Positions 41,042-52,040 of a DNA stretch of 64,000 nucleotides are shown piece after piece. This DNA comes from Homalodisca vitripennis. Lineage: Eukaryota > Arthropoda > Insecta > Hemiptera > Cicadellidae. Within the stretch, counting starts at the first letter, position 1; the number at the start of each line of letters is the position of its first letter. The translations under genes were made by a program, and so were the position numbers. The notes beneath the pieces were generated by a model. The model was given only the letters and a program-made list of their open reading frames with translations. It was not told the origin of the DNA and ran no database searches. The stretch is from NCBI RefSeq assembly GCF_021130785.1, contig NC_060211.1, positions 128,252,001-128,316,000 on the forward strand, written 5' to 3'.

Positions 41042-41863
41042 GTGAGTACCTTACTTGTTAACATACAACATCACAACGTTTGCAAGAATCCCCTTCCACC
41101 GAAAATAAAATCAAAATTTATTTTGGATAATAATCAACCAATTAAAGACTTGATACATAACTCTGCAATAATATTGAAATGTTAGTTGTAAACTTTATCA
41201 GTTAATCTGAATACAAAATAAAAATGCATATATTTTCTTATAAGTAGTATTAAAAGAAAACTCTTTTTAGAAATTCAAATGACTTAAAATGCTGTTTTAC
41301 ATAAATTTACTTTTGAAAACTTTGTATTACATTTTAAAAACTAATGCTCAATGTTGTAAATTTATGTATCAAAACTACTTTGGTGTAAATAATTTAATAG
41401 AAAATATTTTATTCAGAGATGTCAGAATTCAGCTAAATGTATAATAATACCCCTAAAGTTTCACCATGATGATATATTGTATAAACTACACAAGATATTA
41501 TAAAATAATGCAAAATGGTTTAATTTCAGTTTAGAATAATGAATTTCGGAATCTGGCGACAAATATCAACTTGGTATATCCAATGGTTCAATTTTATAAC
41601 AATTAATTGAAGTCAAGTCTCTCTTTTGGAATTAAAAGTGTATAATATAGATCATTACGTTATTGTTTGGAAATATTCTGTTTAAAAGTTTCAGTTTAAT
41701 TGTTTTGGTTTAACATTTAAAAGCTCATTTTTATACATCAAAATATTTCAGGTTTAATATATGACTGAAATTTGAGTTTATTATGAATTACTAAGTTTAT
41801 TTCAGGAGGTATTTCCTAGTAAGCAGCCTTGTGTTGTACATGTAACTGTGGTTATGTGATCCA

Positions 41864-41872
41864 TATATAAAG
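41864..41872 (+). promoter_or_regulatory. Intronic TATA box
   Basis: TATATAAAG, a full TATA consensus, lies 0.85 kb inside gene B's intron 1. The next 200 bp are GC-richer and open in one frame, but no ATG-initiated signal-peptide exon is visible. It could be an alternative or non-coding promoter, or chance. Confidence 0.25.
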
Positions 41873-42299
41873 CCAGGAAGTGTATACGGGGCATATACTC
41901 CAGGAAGAAGTTAGTGGTCAGGCTCGATTTGCTGGATATCTATCTTATCAGATTGTTGGATATCGGAAGAATCAACGCGCCAGTGGCCACAGTGTCGGGA
42001 ACATTGCATATGGGAATATGGTGAAAGGTCCGGGGCCAGTGTTGTTGAGCTGCACCGGTCTATACTTTCCTCTCGAAAGATGAGAAAAGTAAATGTTAAA
42101 TACCCCAGCAGTGGTGTTATTTTTATGAGTTAAACAATGATTAAAACTTATAAATCATAAAAAGTAAATTATTCTGGAAGAATAACATTATAAATGCATA
42201 GGCATAGAATACAATATTGTAAAGCTATTCATTTCTGAAATATCGAGCTTGATATATTTTACAGTGACTACTGTTTAATTTTATTTTTAATTAGAAATA

Positions 42300-42375
42300 T
42301 TACGGACATTTATCTTTGTTAATTTTGTAACATATAACTATGGCAAATATCCGCACTCCTGTTATCTTTGTGAAT
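42300..42375 (+). mobile_element. LINE-tail-like fragment
   Basis: ATGGCAAATATCCGC and CTCCTGTTATC (42340-42366) match the tail core seen at 9193 and 18627. It is short and diverged. Confidence 0.4.
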
Positions 42376-43195
42376 ATGCGTATTTTTGTATTATACAAGC
42401 ACACATTACTATACAATTAAAATACAAAAAATTAAAATTAAATAGGAAAAGTAAAACTTTTGTTACGTTTTCGTACAAAAGATTCATTAAATATTTGTTC
42501 ATTATTAGACGCACTTGCAAGCGTTTCCAAAGTTTTAGTTTATATTATTACTCATATTTGGGTTTGTTGAATTAAGTTCTAAATAAACAGTTGTGTATCC
42601 AATTCGCATAAGTTTTTGAAAGATATTTATTGTTTTAATATGCAGATAGTGCAAAAATAATGGTATTTACATTTATAATTAAGGCTGATTAAATTTAAAT
42701 GTCCCCAACTCACTTATATTTTAGATAGTAACGTTAATTTCATACATTTTTTTATTAAGTATGAAACTATGTAAGGATTATGTCTTCAGAATATTTTAGG
42801 TGTTTTATTTATAAAACAGTGGCTGAACAATTGAAAAGTTTATTTTCTTTGATTTTAAATTTGTTATAAACTATCTAATTTTAGATCCCTTTGTACGAGT
42901 ATTATCACATGTGTATCACTCCTCGTACACAGACTATTTTTCTATGCAATAATTTGTTTGTGAGCAATAAATGGTTTGGCATTGACTAAAATTGTGGAAA
43001 TACACAGTTTTTTAACCAGTCACGAGTAATTATCTATGAACTGGACTCCGCAGCATAAGAAGTTTTAAGAATATATATTCTAAATAATATAGATTTAACC
43101 TGGACAAATTTGTCCACTTGGTGTAAAGTCTTTCAGCGAAACGATTATGCAATGCATTTACGTATGTAGCATGCATTACGGTCGCCACCACAGTG

Positions 43196-43210
43196 CCCCC
43201 CCCCCCCCCC
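43196..43210. repeat. Poly-C tract (15 nt)
   Basis: Fifteen consecutive C residues, rare in such AT-rich DNA and prone to sequencing error. Confidence 0.97.
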
Positions 43211-43340
43211 AAGAAATCAGAACAATGCAGATATACCAGTGCAGCTTCTAACCTGGACAATAGTCCTCGGAGGATTAATATGCCCCATGTTACAGTGGGC
43301 AAACATCGTTCCACCAGTATTGGTGCAACTCAATCAAAAA

Positions 43341-43417
43341 TACGCCACCTCAATAGACTGTAACCAACTGTGCGGCTGTCCCGGTTATCCGTGCGTAGAT
43401 AATAACGAGGTGGCGTA
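43341..43417. repeat. Perfect 11-bp inverted repeat
   Basis: TACGCCACCTC (43341-43351) and GAGGTGGCGTA (43407-43417) flank 55 nt. The arms are GC-rich and exact. No transposase and no flanking target duplication were identified. It may be a miniature inverted-repeat element or a folded RNA. Confidence 0.6.
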
Positions 43418-43846
43418 ACCGAATCGCTGGAGTTATGATCGGTCAGCGTAGACTGTGGGCGGTACAGCGGTATCGGATTGTTGCTGGAACAATTAGTTGC
43501 TAACAATACAACCAGAATTGAACTGTTTCGTCTCTTCAAATCATCAATAACCAATCGTATCTACTTGTTTAAAAATCATTTAACGTGTGAACTACCATTA
43601 CTGCATAAACGAGATCTTGTCTATATTCCAAAATAAATGTCACTGAAATAGGAATGCGTGCATTCAAGAATTTGTAATGCAATGAACCCTATTTAATTTT
43701 GGAGGCGAGTTAACGATTATCAACAACATAACCAGTTAGGCCTTACTATTACATTGTACACTTTTTTGTTTGAATCTCGTTATGAATAATTCCATTGGCT
43801 ATTATGATTCATAAGGATATTTGCGGAGGATTTACTTTTCTAAGTA

Positions 43847-43913
43847 TGTGTTTTAGAGTATACAAAGGAATACGTTTATGCTCATCACATTCCTTTGTGT
43901 ACTCTAAAATACA
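43847..43913 (+). ncRNA. Candidate pre-miRNA-like hairpin
   Basis: Arms at 43847-43871 and 43889-43913 pair over 25 bp with no bulge and a 17-nt loop. Two positions (43850/43910 and 43861/43899) are G:U pairs if the + strand is transcribed, but A:C mismatches if the minus strand is. The fold therefore favours sense transcription, the same direction as the host gene B intron. Size and shape suit an animal miRNA precursor. No known miRNA seed is claimed. A decayed palindromic transposon is the main alternative. Confidence 0.35.
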
Positions 43914-44744
43914 ATATTACACGAAAACATGACCACAAAAACGAATAATTTCAAGGAACGAAACAAAATGTATTAATTGTATTAATGTATGTATTATTAA
44001 ATGTATTAAATTGATTACATAAAAACTAAAGTTAAAAATAAATTTACTTTTTTGTATTCAGACAACTGTTACTTCAACAATGCTTCAGGTATTTTCGCAA
44101 TGTACTATAAGTATTTGTTTATATAATGAAAGTTTAAATAAATTTATTCTATGCGATGTTATCATTTATAAATATTTTAAATTAAAATATATAAATTATA
44201 TTACTTAAATGTTTACGGAATATACACGGGTTTGTGTAATGAAAAGAGATAACTTCACCAAAAAGCAGTTCTGTAAACATGAAATTTTATTACTCAAATT
44301 ACTCTCTGTTATTTGGATATCAGATAGAAGTATCAAGTAATAATATTAGTACTAATAATATGAATACTTTCATTATGTCATTTCAGTTTCTCTGGTTTAG
44401 CCCCTTGCCCTTGAACCTCGTAGGCATGAGACATTCTCTGACCTTCCATCACCTTGAATATCCAGTTATATGCTGAACACGTGATCGCTTATTTTTTGTT
44501 AGTTCGTTTTTCGTGGTTCATTTTAAATTATTATCGTGATTTACTGAATAGCGTTTTTAAATTGATACATTGTAGGTCAATCAATTGAAGTGAAACTATA
44601 AGGCGGTACATACCGAAATGTTTGCTTTCTCTTTACGTCTATTTGCTACTAGTTGAGTGCTACCAGTCTAAATTTCATTTTCTCCATAGTATAATTCTAG
44701 TTAAACTTAAATTTAGCTGCACATGTATTTACTTTGTAAATTAA

Positions 44745-45074
44745 CCTGATCACACAACTGAATTTGAGTAATTTAGTGGTGAGTTACGTCACTATGGAAA
44801 TTCTTTTTATACAACTAGTTCAAAGTAATTTACAAATTATTACTAGCATTGAAAGACAACTGAAATTGAACAATTTAGTGGTGATTTACGTCACTATGCA
44901 AATTCTTTTTATACAACTAATTTAAATTAATTTACAAATCTTACTAGCATTGGAAGACAAACATGATCACACAATTGAAATTGAACAATTTAGTGGTGAG
45001 TTATGTCACTACGGAAATTAATTCTTTTTATACAACTAATTTACAAATTGTCACTAACATTGGAAGACAAACAT
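44745..45074 (+). repeat. Tandem array, 3 units of about 110 bp
   Basis: Three copies are anchored by ATTTAGTGGTGA at 44771, 44873 and 44988 (spacing 102 and 115). Each has GTTACGTCACTA or a close variant, GAAATTCTTTTTATACAACTA, and CTAGCATTGGAAGACAA. The first two carry TTACGTCA, a CRE/ATF-like octamer; the third has TTATGTCA. It may be regulatory or a simple duplication. Confidence 0.85.
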
Positions 45075-45869
45075 ACTTCACTCAATCCTAAGGGCAAGTT
45101 TATTTCTGAGGCAAGGACCAAAGTATTGTTTACAAAGAAATCGCGAAAATAGGTTTTACCACATCTGGAGGCAACCCGACCAAACATCATGTATACAATA
45201 TTTAAAATAGAAAATTATTTTATCACAAAATATCTATTTTAATTCTCTTGCTTGTGTTTTATTACACGAGTCTTTTACTACGAGTAGCATATTTACCATA
45301 ATATATTGTTTTTTTTTGTTTTTTTTTTAGGAAATAACTCGATCTTAATGGTTCCCCTAAAAATCTAGAACAATATTTTGTAACTCTCGAAGTTAATTGT
45401 ATAAACATGAAACGTATTATACAATACAATAAATGATTTGATTGCATAAGCCACTTGCAACAAACTCTGACGCTAATATGTAACCTAGTAACCAGACTGG
45501 ACAGCTGACGCACGTACGCGCGCGGGCACACGGGGCGCGCGCGGTGGATTGTGAGCTCATTAGTACGTGTCTGTCTATTGTAAGTGGATGCTGCCGTAAC
45601 AGCGTCAGTAATGCAAATATTGCTGTTCTCCACTTGAAAATCATTTCTCCGCTTTCACTACTTTACTCAACTGCATTGAATATAATCGGTGGCAATTATG
45701 AATGGATCTGTAAATGTATACATTATGCTTTATTTTGTTTTTATTTACGATATTTATAATTCAATTTACTACTGTCCTAAATGAATTTTACACACGTTTT
45801 GTATCACTAAATTTAACTTACATCTATACAGCTTAAAATTATTATACTTCCATAATTCTCCCGATATAA

Positions 45870-46700
45870 CATAAGATTTTTATTGGTCATTAGAAGTTAC
45901 ATGCAATTAGATCACGTCAGAATACTTACACTAACAGTAAAATAAACAATTTAAATTAAAAACTCATTATAGAAGACGCAATAGTTTACATGTAAAAGTA
46001 TTATATGATATACAATAATATGATATTGTATAATAATACAATAATGTTAGTGAGACAAAGGTGTACTATTTAGCAGAACAATACACTAAAAACTGATGTC
46101 ACTGACGTCAGATGAATAAAACTCTGATAATTCATAAAACGGCCTCTCTACCAGCCACTTATAAATAACCGTTTTAAATTTATTTAATGTAACACTCTGA
46201 GCATTCAGAGGTAGTGTATTGAATAGATCTATTCCAACTGCCTCATATGATGTTTGAATTTTAGAAAGTCTTGTGAAAGGTTTTGCTGATCAGGTTAGCG
46301 CCTCGAGTATTTAATTGTGAATATGAATGTGCTTATTCAGTGTCAGGTTTTGAAAATTATTTTTGACATGGATCAAGCAGTAAAAAAATGTAAAGATTGA
46401 TAACTGTTAAATGGCTTCTTTTTTAAAAATCGGCTTACAATGATCTTTGAAATTAGCATCCGCTATAACTCTCATGACTTTTTTCTGAGTCAATAAAATG
46501 TTATCAATACCAGATGCATTGCCCCAGGAAAGCAGACCATAACTAATGATGCTCTGAAACAGTGTAAATAGAAAACCATTCTTAGAGTATCTTTGGAAAC
46601 ATAAAATTGTAGTTTTCGCGTCCGTACAACTCCATAAAATAGAAAGAGGAGTGCGATATTTATGTTCAATAACATATAAATTAAATTAGTTTTAATTGTT
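45870..46700 (-). mobile_element. Decayed non-LTR retrotransposon 3' end
   Basis: On the minus strand, separate frames encode the C-terminal part of an insect LINE reverse transcriptase. In order they read VSKDTLRMVFY, then LFQSIISYGLLSWGNAS, LTQKKVMRVIADANFKDHC, and after several stops YEAVGIDLFNTLPLNAQS and FKTVIYKWLVERPFYELSEF. The ..QSIISYG...WGN and ..Q KK..R.I motifs and the NTLP...K.FK..I ending are typical of jockey-like ORF2 proteins. At least one frameshift and three in-frame stops show it is dead. The 3' side ends near an AATAAA-like tail at about 45880. The 5' part is missing. It lies antisense in gene B intron 1. Confidence 0.8.
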
Positions 46701-47126
46701 TGGAAACCAATTACATTCGTAATATCCGATAACAATAATAGCCATGTTTAAATTGTTTTCATCCTGTGTAAATTAGAGAGAGAGTGGCCTGCTCTCTACC
46801 TAGTCTAGGTTCTTGTGTATTTGATTTAAAATAAATTCTTATACATTAAAGGGATGTATTGCTTGGTAATAGTTTACTTGTATAACCGTTTCGGTAATGA
46901 GTCCCCAACATTTTCACTAAGATTATTAATTGATTTTAAGAATTCAATACTAAAAGCATATAATTGGATGGACAAAAATAGCACACCACCTCTCCTTTCA
47001 TATTCGGTAGTGTATAAATACACCAGTGACTAAGCAACTATTACAAGCTGTTACATCAAGAAATCGATTATAATTCATTAATGGATCCGGAGCAAGGATG
47101 ACCGATGTGCCGTTGTTGGCAGACTC

Positions 47127-47143
47127 CCAAGGTCACGTGACCT
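47127..47143. promoter_or_regulatory. FTZ-F1-type motif fused to E-box palindrome
   Basis: CCAAGGTCA (47127-47135) fits YCAAGGYCR and overlaps AGGTCACGTGACCT (47130-47143), a perfect 14-bp palindrome. The palindrome holds a CACGTG E-box and two inverted AGGTCA half-sites 2 bp apart. Candidate nuclear-receptor or bHLH element; motif evidence only. Confidence 0.45.
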
Positions 47144-47547
47144 GGACCAGCTGTCCTCACACTTTTATCAATGGTTAAAGTCGAGGTAAAGCGGTCCCGA
47201 TAATTTACCCACAACTGGCTGCATAAAAAGCGAGGGCGACCACACAAGATGTCATTTGAGATGTTTGACATCAAGATTGACCATAGTTCTTTTTGTTGGA
47301 ATATACCATGTGCTTATCAGTTCAGTAGTGATTTAAAGATATCAATTTTAAAACTTTGGCTAAGTCAGAAATGTTTCAGAAGAAGTAATAAACCTTAGCG
47401 CAAAGGGAAGTCCTTTGTCATAAAACAGTATGGGATTTTTTTTAATAAATTCAAAATTGAATACACGATTTTCAAATACATAAAAGGGAAACGGTGTTCT
47501 CGTTACTGGATAGCGGAATGACCAGTCCAGTTCTGACATACTGTCAA

Positions 47548-47568
47548 TGACGTCACAGCTCAAGGTCA
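47548..47568 (+). promoter_or_regulatory. CRE next to FTZ-F1-type motif
   Basis: Perfect CRE TGACGTCA (47548-47555) is followed 4 bp later by TCAAGGTCA (47560-47568). Two one-off matches, CCAAGGTCC (47787-47795) and TCAAGGTCC (47801-47809), follow in a GC-rich patch. Together with 47127-47143 this forms a motif group of about 700 bp. Confidence 0.45.
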
Positions 47569-47967
47569 GTTCAGTAGCTGCAATATAGCTCTTTTCCGTC
47601 AGTGATAAACAAACCCATGGTTATGAACAATTTGTTCGACAATGTATATGATCTATTTTGGCAGACCTAATACCGGGTTGGGTACTTATAGTACCGGACA
47701 GGAGATGTAAATGCAGGCCGCAGGGTGCTACCTACGACCGACTACCGGCTCCCGGTTGCTGAGCGCGAGACTGGACAGCTAGAATGCCAAGGTCCCTCAG
47801 TCAAGGTCCCAGACCTGCTCTGTTCTGCCCTGGACTACGCCCTCAGCGCCCTCTCAAGGCACTTCCGTCACTCCCCGTCCTATTCCTGTTTATCGCCACC
47901 ACCACGAGGAAATGAAACATATCCTTTTGTTTTTTATACATGAAGGGGGTTCCTTGTTTAAAGCTCA

Positions 47968-48096
47968 TTCATTGACTATGGATAACTCGAAAGGACATCA
48001 GGATTACTGACATTTACATCGTCATGTGGTACTATAGTTGAAGCTCAACGTTTCGATAAGTGGTATATCTTTTCTTCTTCAGTTATTAAATTCTAA
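47968..48096 (-). mobile_element. LINE 3'-tail-like fragment, inverted
   Basis: Read on the minus strand it has CTGAAGAAGAAAAG, then ATCGAAACGTTGAGC, then GACGATGTAAATGTC and AATCCTG. This is the same order as the + strand copy at 18560-18700. No coding sequence remains. Confidence 0.5.
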
Positions 48097-49828
48097 AACA
48101 TGAGGTGAAGTATGCGAATAAGGTAAGCAATTCAAACGTATGCCAATCAAAACACCATAGCCAAAGTTGACAAAGAAATCTTAATTTTCCGCCTTACGCA
48201 GCTTTTCCTAGCAAAACTACGAGGCTGTACTGTTTGCTATCCTAGTCATGACAAAGAAAATTGCACTTTGAAACCACAAAGATTAAGTTATAGGTACTTT
48301 AAATCTGCCACCTTATAAGATGAAGCTCAAATGATTCAGTTCGCACGTAGCTATGGTAGGAAGGTCTCATTCAATTTGAATGTTGAGTTCAGCTCCAGTT
48401 CAACTTCCACTTATTGCAGCGTTTGTAATCTGACGCTGTCACAGATTTGACTCCTGGAATCGGGAATCAATGACCGTCTGAAAAGATAAAAAGTCGGCGA
48501 CGAAGAAGTTCAAAACGAGGCACCTAGACTACAAAAAATTAGATTAAGAGGTGTTCTCATAGTATCGTCAGGTGCACAACTGAGTGCACTACGATGATTC
48601 AGACGTGATCTCAGAGCACGGTGGAACAACCGTAGAGTTTTCCAAACATAACGTGGGTATGGTGGGAAGGGCTGATTCATTATGTCAAATTTCAGAAGCT
48701 GCACTAGCAAAATATGAAACGGAGATGAACTCAATATACGTACATATATTATTAAATTTGTTTATGGTTTTACTACAACTGTTTCGCTGTCAAAATTTGA
48801 AAAAGACACAAAATCGCCGATGTAGTGGTTTTTGTTAGCTCTCACTGGTAAACCCAGAGCCATTGTTTTGACAGCTAGTCTGTGTAGATATAGCACTGGA
48901 TTATTAGATTGTACCAGGAAACCTGTTTATTTCGGACCTACATTAGATTATTCATCGCTACGTCAGAAATTTGAAATTTTTGATTGCTTAATCCTTCACA
49001 TAGCATGTATCCGTTTATATACATCTAAAGAACTGTGCCTCACCTCATTCGTGTGGCTCACTCACTATAAAGTGCCAAGAAAATAGTTAACCTTTCCTAG
49101 AAATAGCCTATCAGTGCTACACTCAATGTAATGGTAAAATAAGCTAACTCTGTGAGAGCTTCTAAAACCGTTTTTGATTAATTCTATTTTTATTGTAAAG
49201 CTTCTTGTACTAATCATTAACTATATTTGTAATAATAAACCAACATTAGAGTTCAGTGAATTTGTTTGTTATTTCACTGCCTTCAAGCAGGAATCTTATT
49301 AGTTTTGTAAGGTATGAGGATTGTTTTAATTATATTTAGTTAATTGTTACGTATATTTCTTTTTCTTGGCGAAATATTTCTTGCCACTGAAATCGGTTTA
49401 TTCAAATATCGTCCAGAGTCTGACGAGAAAAGGTTGGCTGACCCTGACATAAGGCTGCCCTCGTTGAGTTGCCAGTTAAACCAGTGACCAATATCGCCTT
49501 CCAGTTGGCAAAACCAGTGTATTCGTGATCCTTCGTCGATGGCGAGATCAATCTGTTGCTTAAACCGGTTAGGTTAGGTTTTTAGCGAAGTCTGTATGTT
49601 CCTGGATTCAGGCAAGAGATGGTTAGCAGTAAAACCTGTTTAATTCCAACATCACATTGAAATGGATACATAGGGTTGCCAACAAATTTTATGTTTCCCA
49701 AACCCCTCAAAAGGCAAGGGTAGATACGTCGCTTGCGTACGAATTCAAGGTATTCAATACTGTCTTTAAAATGGCAACTCTGAGTTGCTGGCAAAGTCCG
49801 TGGGTATTATTGTGGTTCCTGAAATCGG

Positions 49829-50098
49829 ATGTGTGCGAAGTTATTGGGTATCACCTTGAAAGTAGCAATAATTAGTGATGGCAAAACCAGTAATAATGAA
49901 TGCCGCTTTGAGCCTGAGATAGGATTCCAGGGAAAGCGAAAGCATTTCAATACTGTCCTGAAGCTGTGTGACATCAGTCCGGGAAACCCATGTACTGTCA
50001 AACATGCTGCTATGAAGCTAGCGAGATATGCTTGCCGTGAATCTGATATTTTTCAGGCTCTAACTCAATCATTTGATAGATTCCTGTATGCCCAGTAA
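49829..50098 (+). pseudogene. Unassigned coding-like fragment
   Basis: An open frame of 89 codons (MCAKLLGITLKVAIISDGKT ... SFDRFLYAQ) ends in TAA and is followed after about 40 nt by an A-rich stretch near 50140-50170. The frame has balanced, protein-like composition and GC content above the surroundings. A shorter ORF in another frame (49657-49875) overlaps its start. The two share a weakly repeated TTCAATACTGTC element (49754 and 49948). No family is recognised. It could be a decayed retrocopy, a transposon fragment or chance; its place inside gene B's intron argues against a gene B exon. Confidence 0.25.
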
Positions 50099-50709
50099 TG
50101 CTTTGAGAGCGGAAAACATAGAATGGATTTATAGAGAAAAACTTTAAAAAAAAACTTAAAAAGAAAAAATGTTAATTCAGATAAAATAGATAATTTAGTT
50201 GTCTGTAATAGAAATCAGCAGAATAGTTATAAGAATTATTTGAGGCATTTCATACGGATTAGAAAGAGAACTTTTTCCTACATAGGGACTATAATCACTG
50301 ACTCTTTACAAGTGTAAGTTTAGTTGGTCTATTATATTAGAGATAAAAACTATATTAGATATATTACTATATGTGTAGGTATTTTATGTATTAGTTCACC
50401 AGGCCGTCTGTTTTAGAAAACCATACCTGCCCATAATAAATGAAAGATAACAACGGCTCCTATAGAAGATTTAAAAAAATTTACCTCATACGCTCTCTTT
50501 CGCTATAGTCCATTAGAATCTATATACTATAGTGATATTCTTTGTGAATCCATAATTTAGACAAACAATCCATAATGTTTTAGACAATCCAATATCGTCA
50601 TTTAGATAACTAACTAGGTTAGTTAATTATTTCTCTCAGTTCATAGGTACTCCACGAGAGCGCATGTCAATCGGAGAGAGGAGCTATTAACGTTCTGTCT
50701 TGTCGCTAG

Positions 50710-50903
50710 GTGGCAGCACTATGTCTGCTGAGCGGCGTGACGGCACAGCGAGGAAATTACGTAGACGAAGGCGCTTTCGACTACGCCGAGCCCGCACCGC
50801 CCCAGCGTGCCGCACCCCGCCCCGCCCCCGCCTACAGGCCTACCTCCTCCCTTAGTGCCGCCCCTCGCCCCACACCTGTGCCAATCCTCAAGCAGATCAA
50901 CAG
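50710..50903 (+). CDS. RR cuticular protein B, exon 2
   Basis: The exon follows TCGCTAG and opens VAALCLLSGVTAQ, the rest of the signal peptide (cleavage likely after residue 22). The mature start QRGNYVDEGAFDYAEPAPPQ leads into a Pro/Ala/Arg-rich stretch (about residues 38-66), then PVPILKQINR. The donor AG|GTAGCA at 50904 leaves phase 2, and the arginine codon is finished by the first base of exon 3. PVPILKQINR is identical in gene A (residues 27-36), which shows the exon is real and in frame. The exon has no ATG start of its own. Confidence 0.92.
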
Positions 50904-52040
50904 GTAGCACTTCGTTATACAACATTAGACCAGACAATCAGTCTTATCGGTTTAGAAGCAGATGATTAATGAACCAACTTGAATTAACTTTAAACATTAC
51001 TTGATGATAAAAATGATCGATATTCCATTACATTTGATTTATGCTTTCACTTGATATACCAAAGAAACTCTTAACTACCAATTAAAATTTACTATCATGA
51101 TCTGTATATTCGATGTTTTGAGTTGTCCAGTTCTAGTCGGCTTTTGTTTAATAGTCAGTAGCTGTAGATCACCATTGGGTTTGAATATGCTCTAAGGAGG
51201 GAGTCGATCAATGTTTTAATAAATGGAAATTACTTTAGAACTGACAGCTATGCAAATATACATAGAATGTCGCACCACATGGGAAAAACGTACCAACCTT
51301 CATTAGACTAGCAGGAAATTCCTAGCTACACAGAGCAAATAAAACAGTTATATGCTATGGAGTATTCCATCCAAGTTTTTCCTTTTGTGAGAGCTCAAAA
51401 ATATAAATTTCAGTCCTAAACTCTTCAATAAAAATGCCTTTGATTTTATCAGATCACCACTTTCCGTGAATCTTAAAGCAAAATATATGCGTTCTAGTTG
51501 GTGGTTTGAAAGCTAATTTCCTTATAGACTTCAAGATTCGTTTGCACTATTTCAAAACAGAGACGACAATTTATTGTAAATACTCACATCCCACAATGCA
51601 TGGAGTAGATCTGGTGCAACAAACCATTGGTCCTTGATTTTAACACAGACTAATCATAGAAACCCATCACTTTCGCACAGACAAGCCACTTGGGTAACCG
51701 ATATGTGTCCCTAGAAGGTAGGATGAGCCGGTCGTGACCGCTGATGGCCTATAACGAGCTGAGACAGACCGGCGTCTGTCGTCACCACGTCATAGTCGCA
51801 TCCTCTCACTGTCTGGTCTACTACTACTGGATACTGGTCGTCTGTAAGCCGGGTTTACTTTGCTTCTCTACATTATCGTTAAACATAGGCCAATTACTGT
51901 CGGACACCGCTAAACAAAGTGTAGTATTCTGTCAAGAATTCAAAGACTATTTTGTTAAAAATTGAAATAAGCACATGACATCAAATTAAGTACACGGATA
52001 CAATAGAGTATTGAAAGACCCATTATAACGTAATGCCTTG

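Larger units (their letters stand above)
41042..50709 (+). other. Gene B intron 1 (phase 0)
   Basis: A 9.7-kb intron from GTGAGT to TCGCTAG. It contains a second perfect TATA box, a poly-C tract, two long inverted repeats, a 110-bp tandem array, a LINE reverse-transcriptase fragment, two LINE-tail copies, a motif group at 47127-47810 and an unassigned ORF at 49829-50098. Small GC-rich patches lie at 45490-45550 and 47690-47900. No complete second gene is visible. Confidence 0.8.

Noticed and set aside
45262..45633. 123-codon minus-strand ORF
   Set aside because: Spans a short CpG-rich patch and a poly-T run; no domain, start context or homologue recognised.
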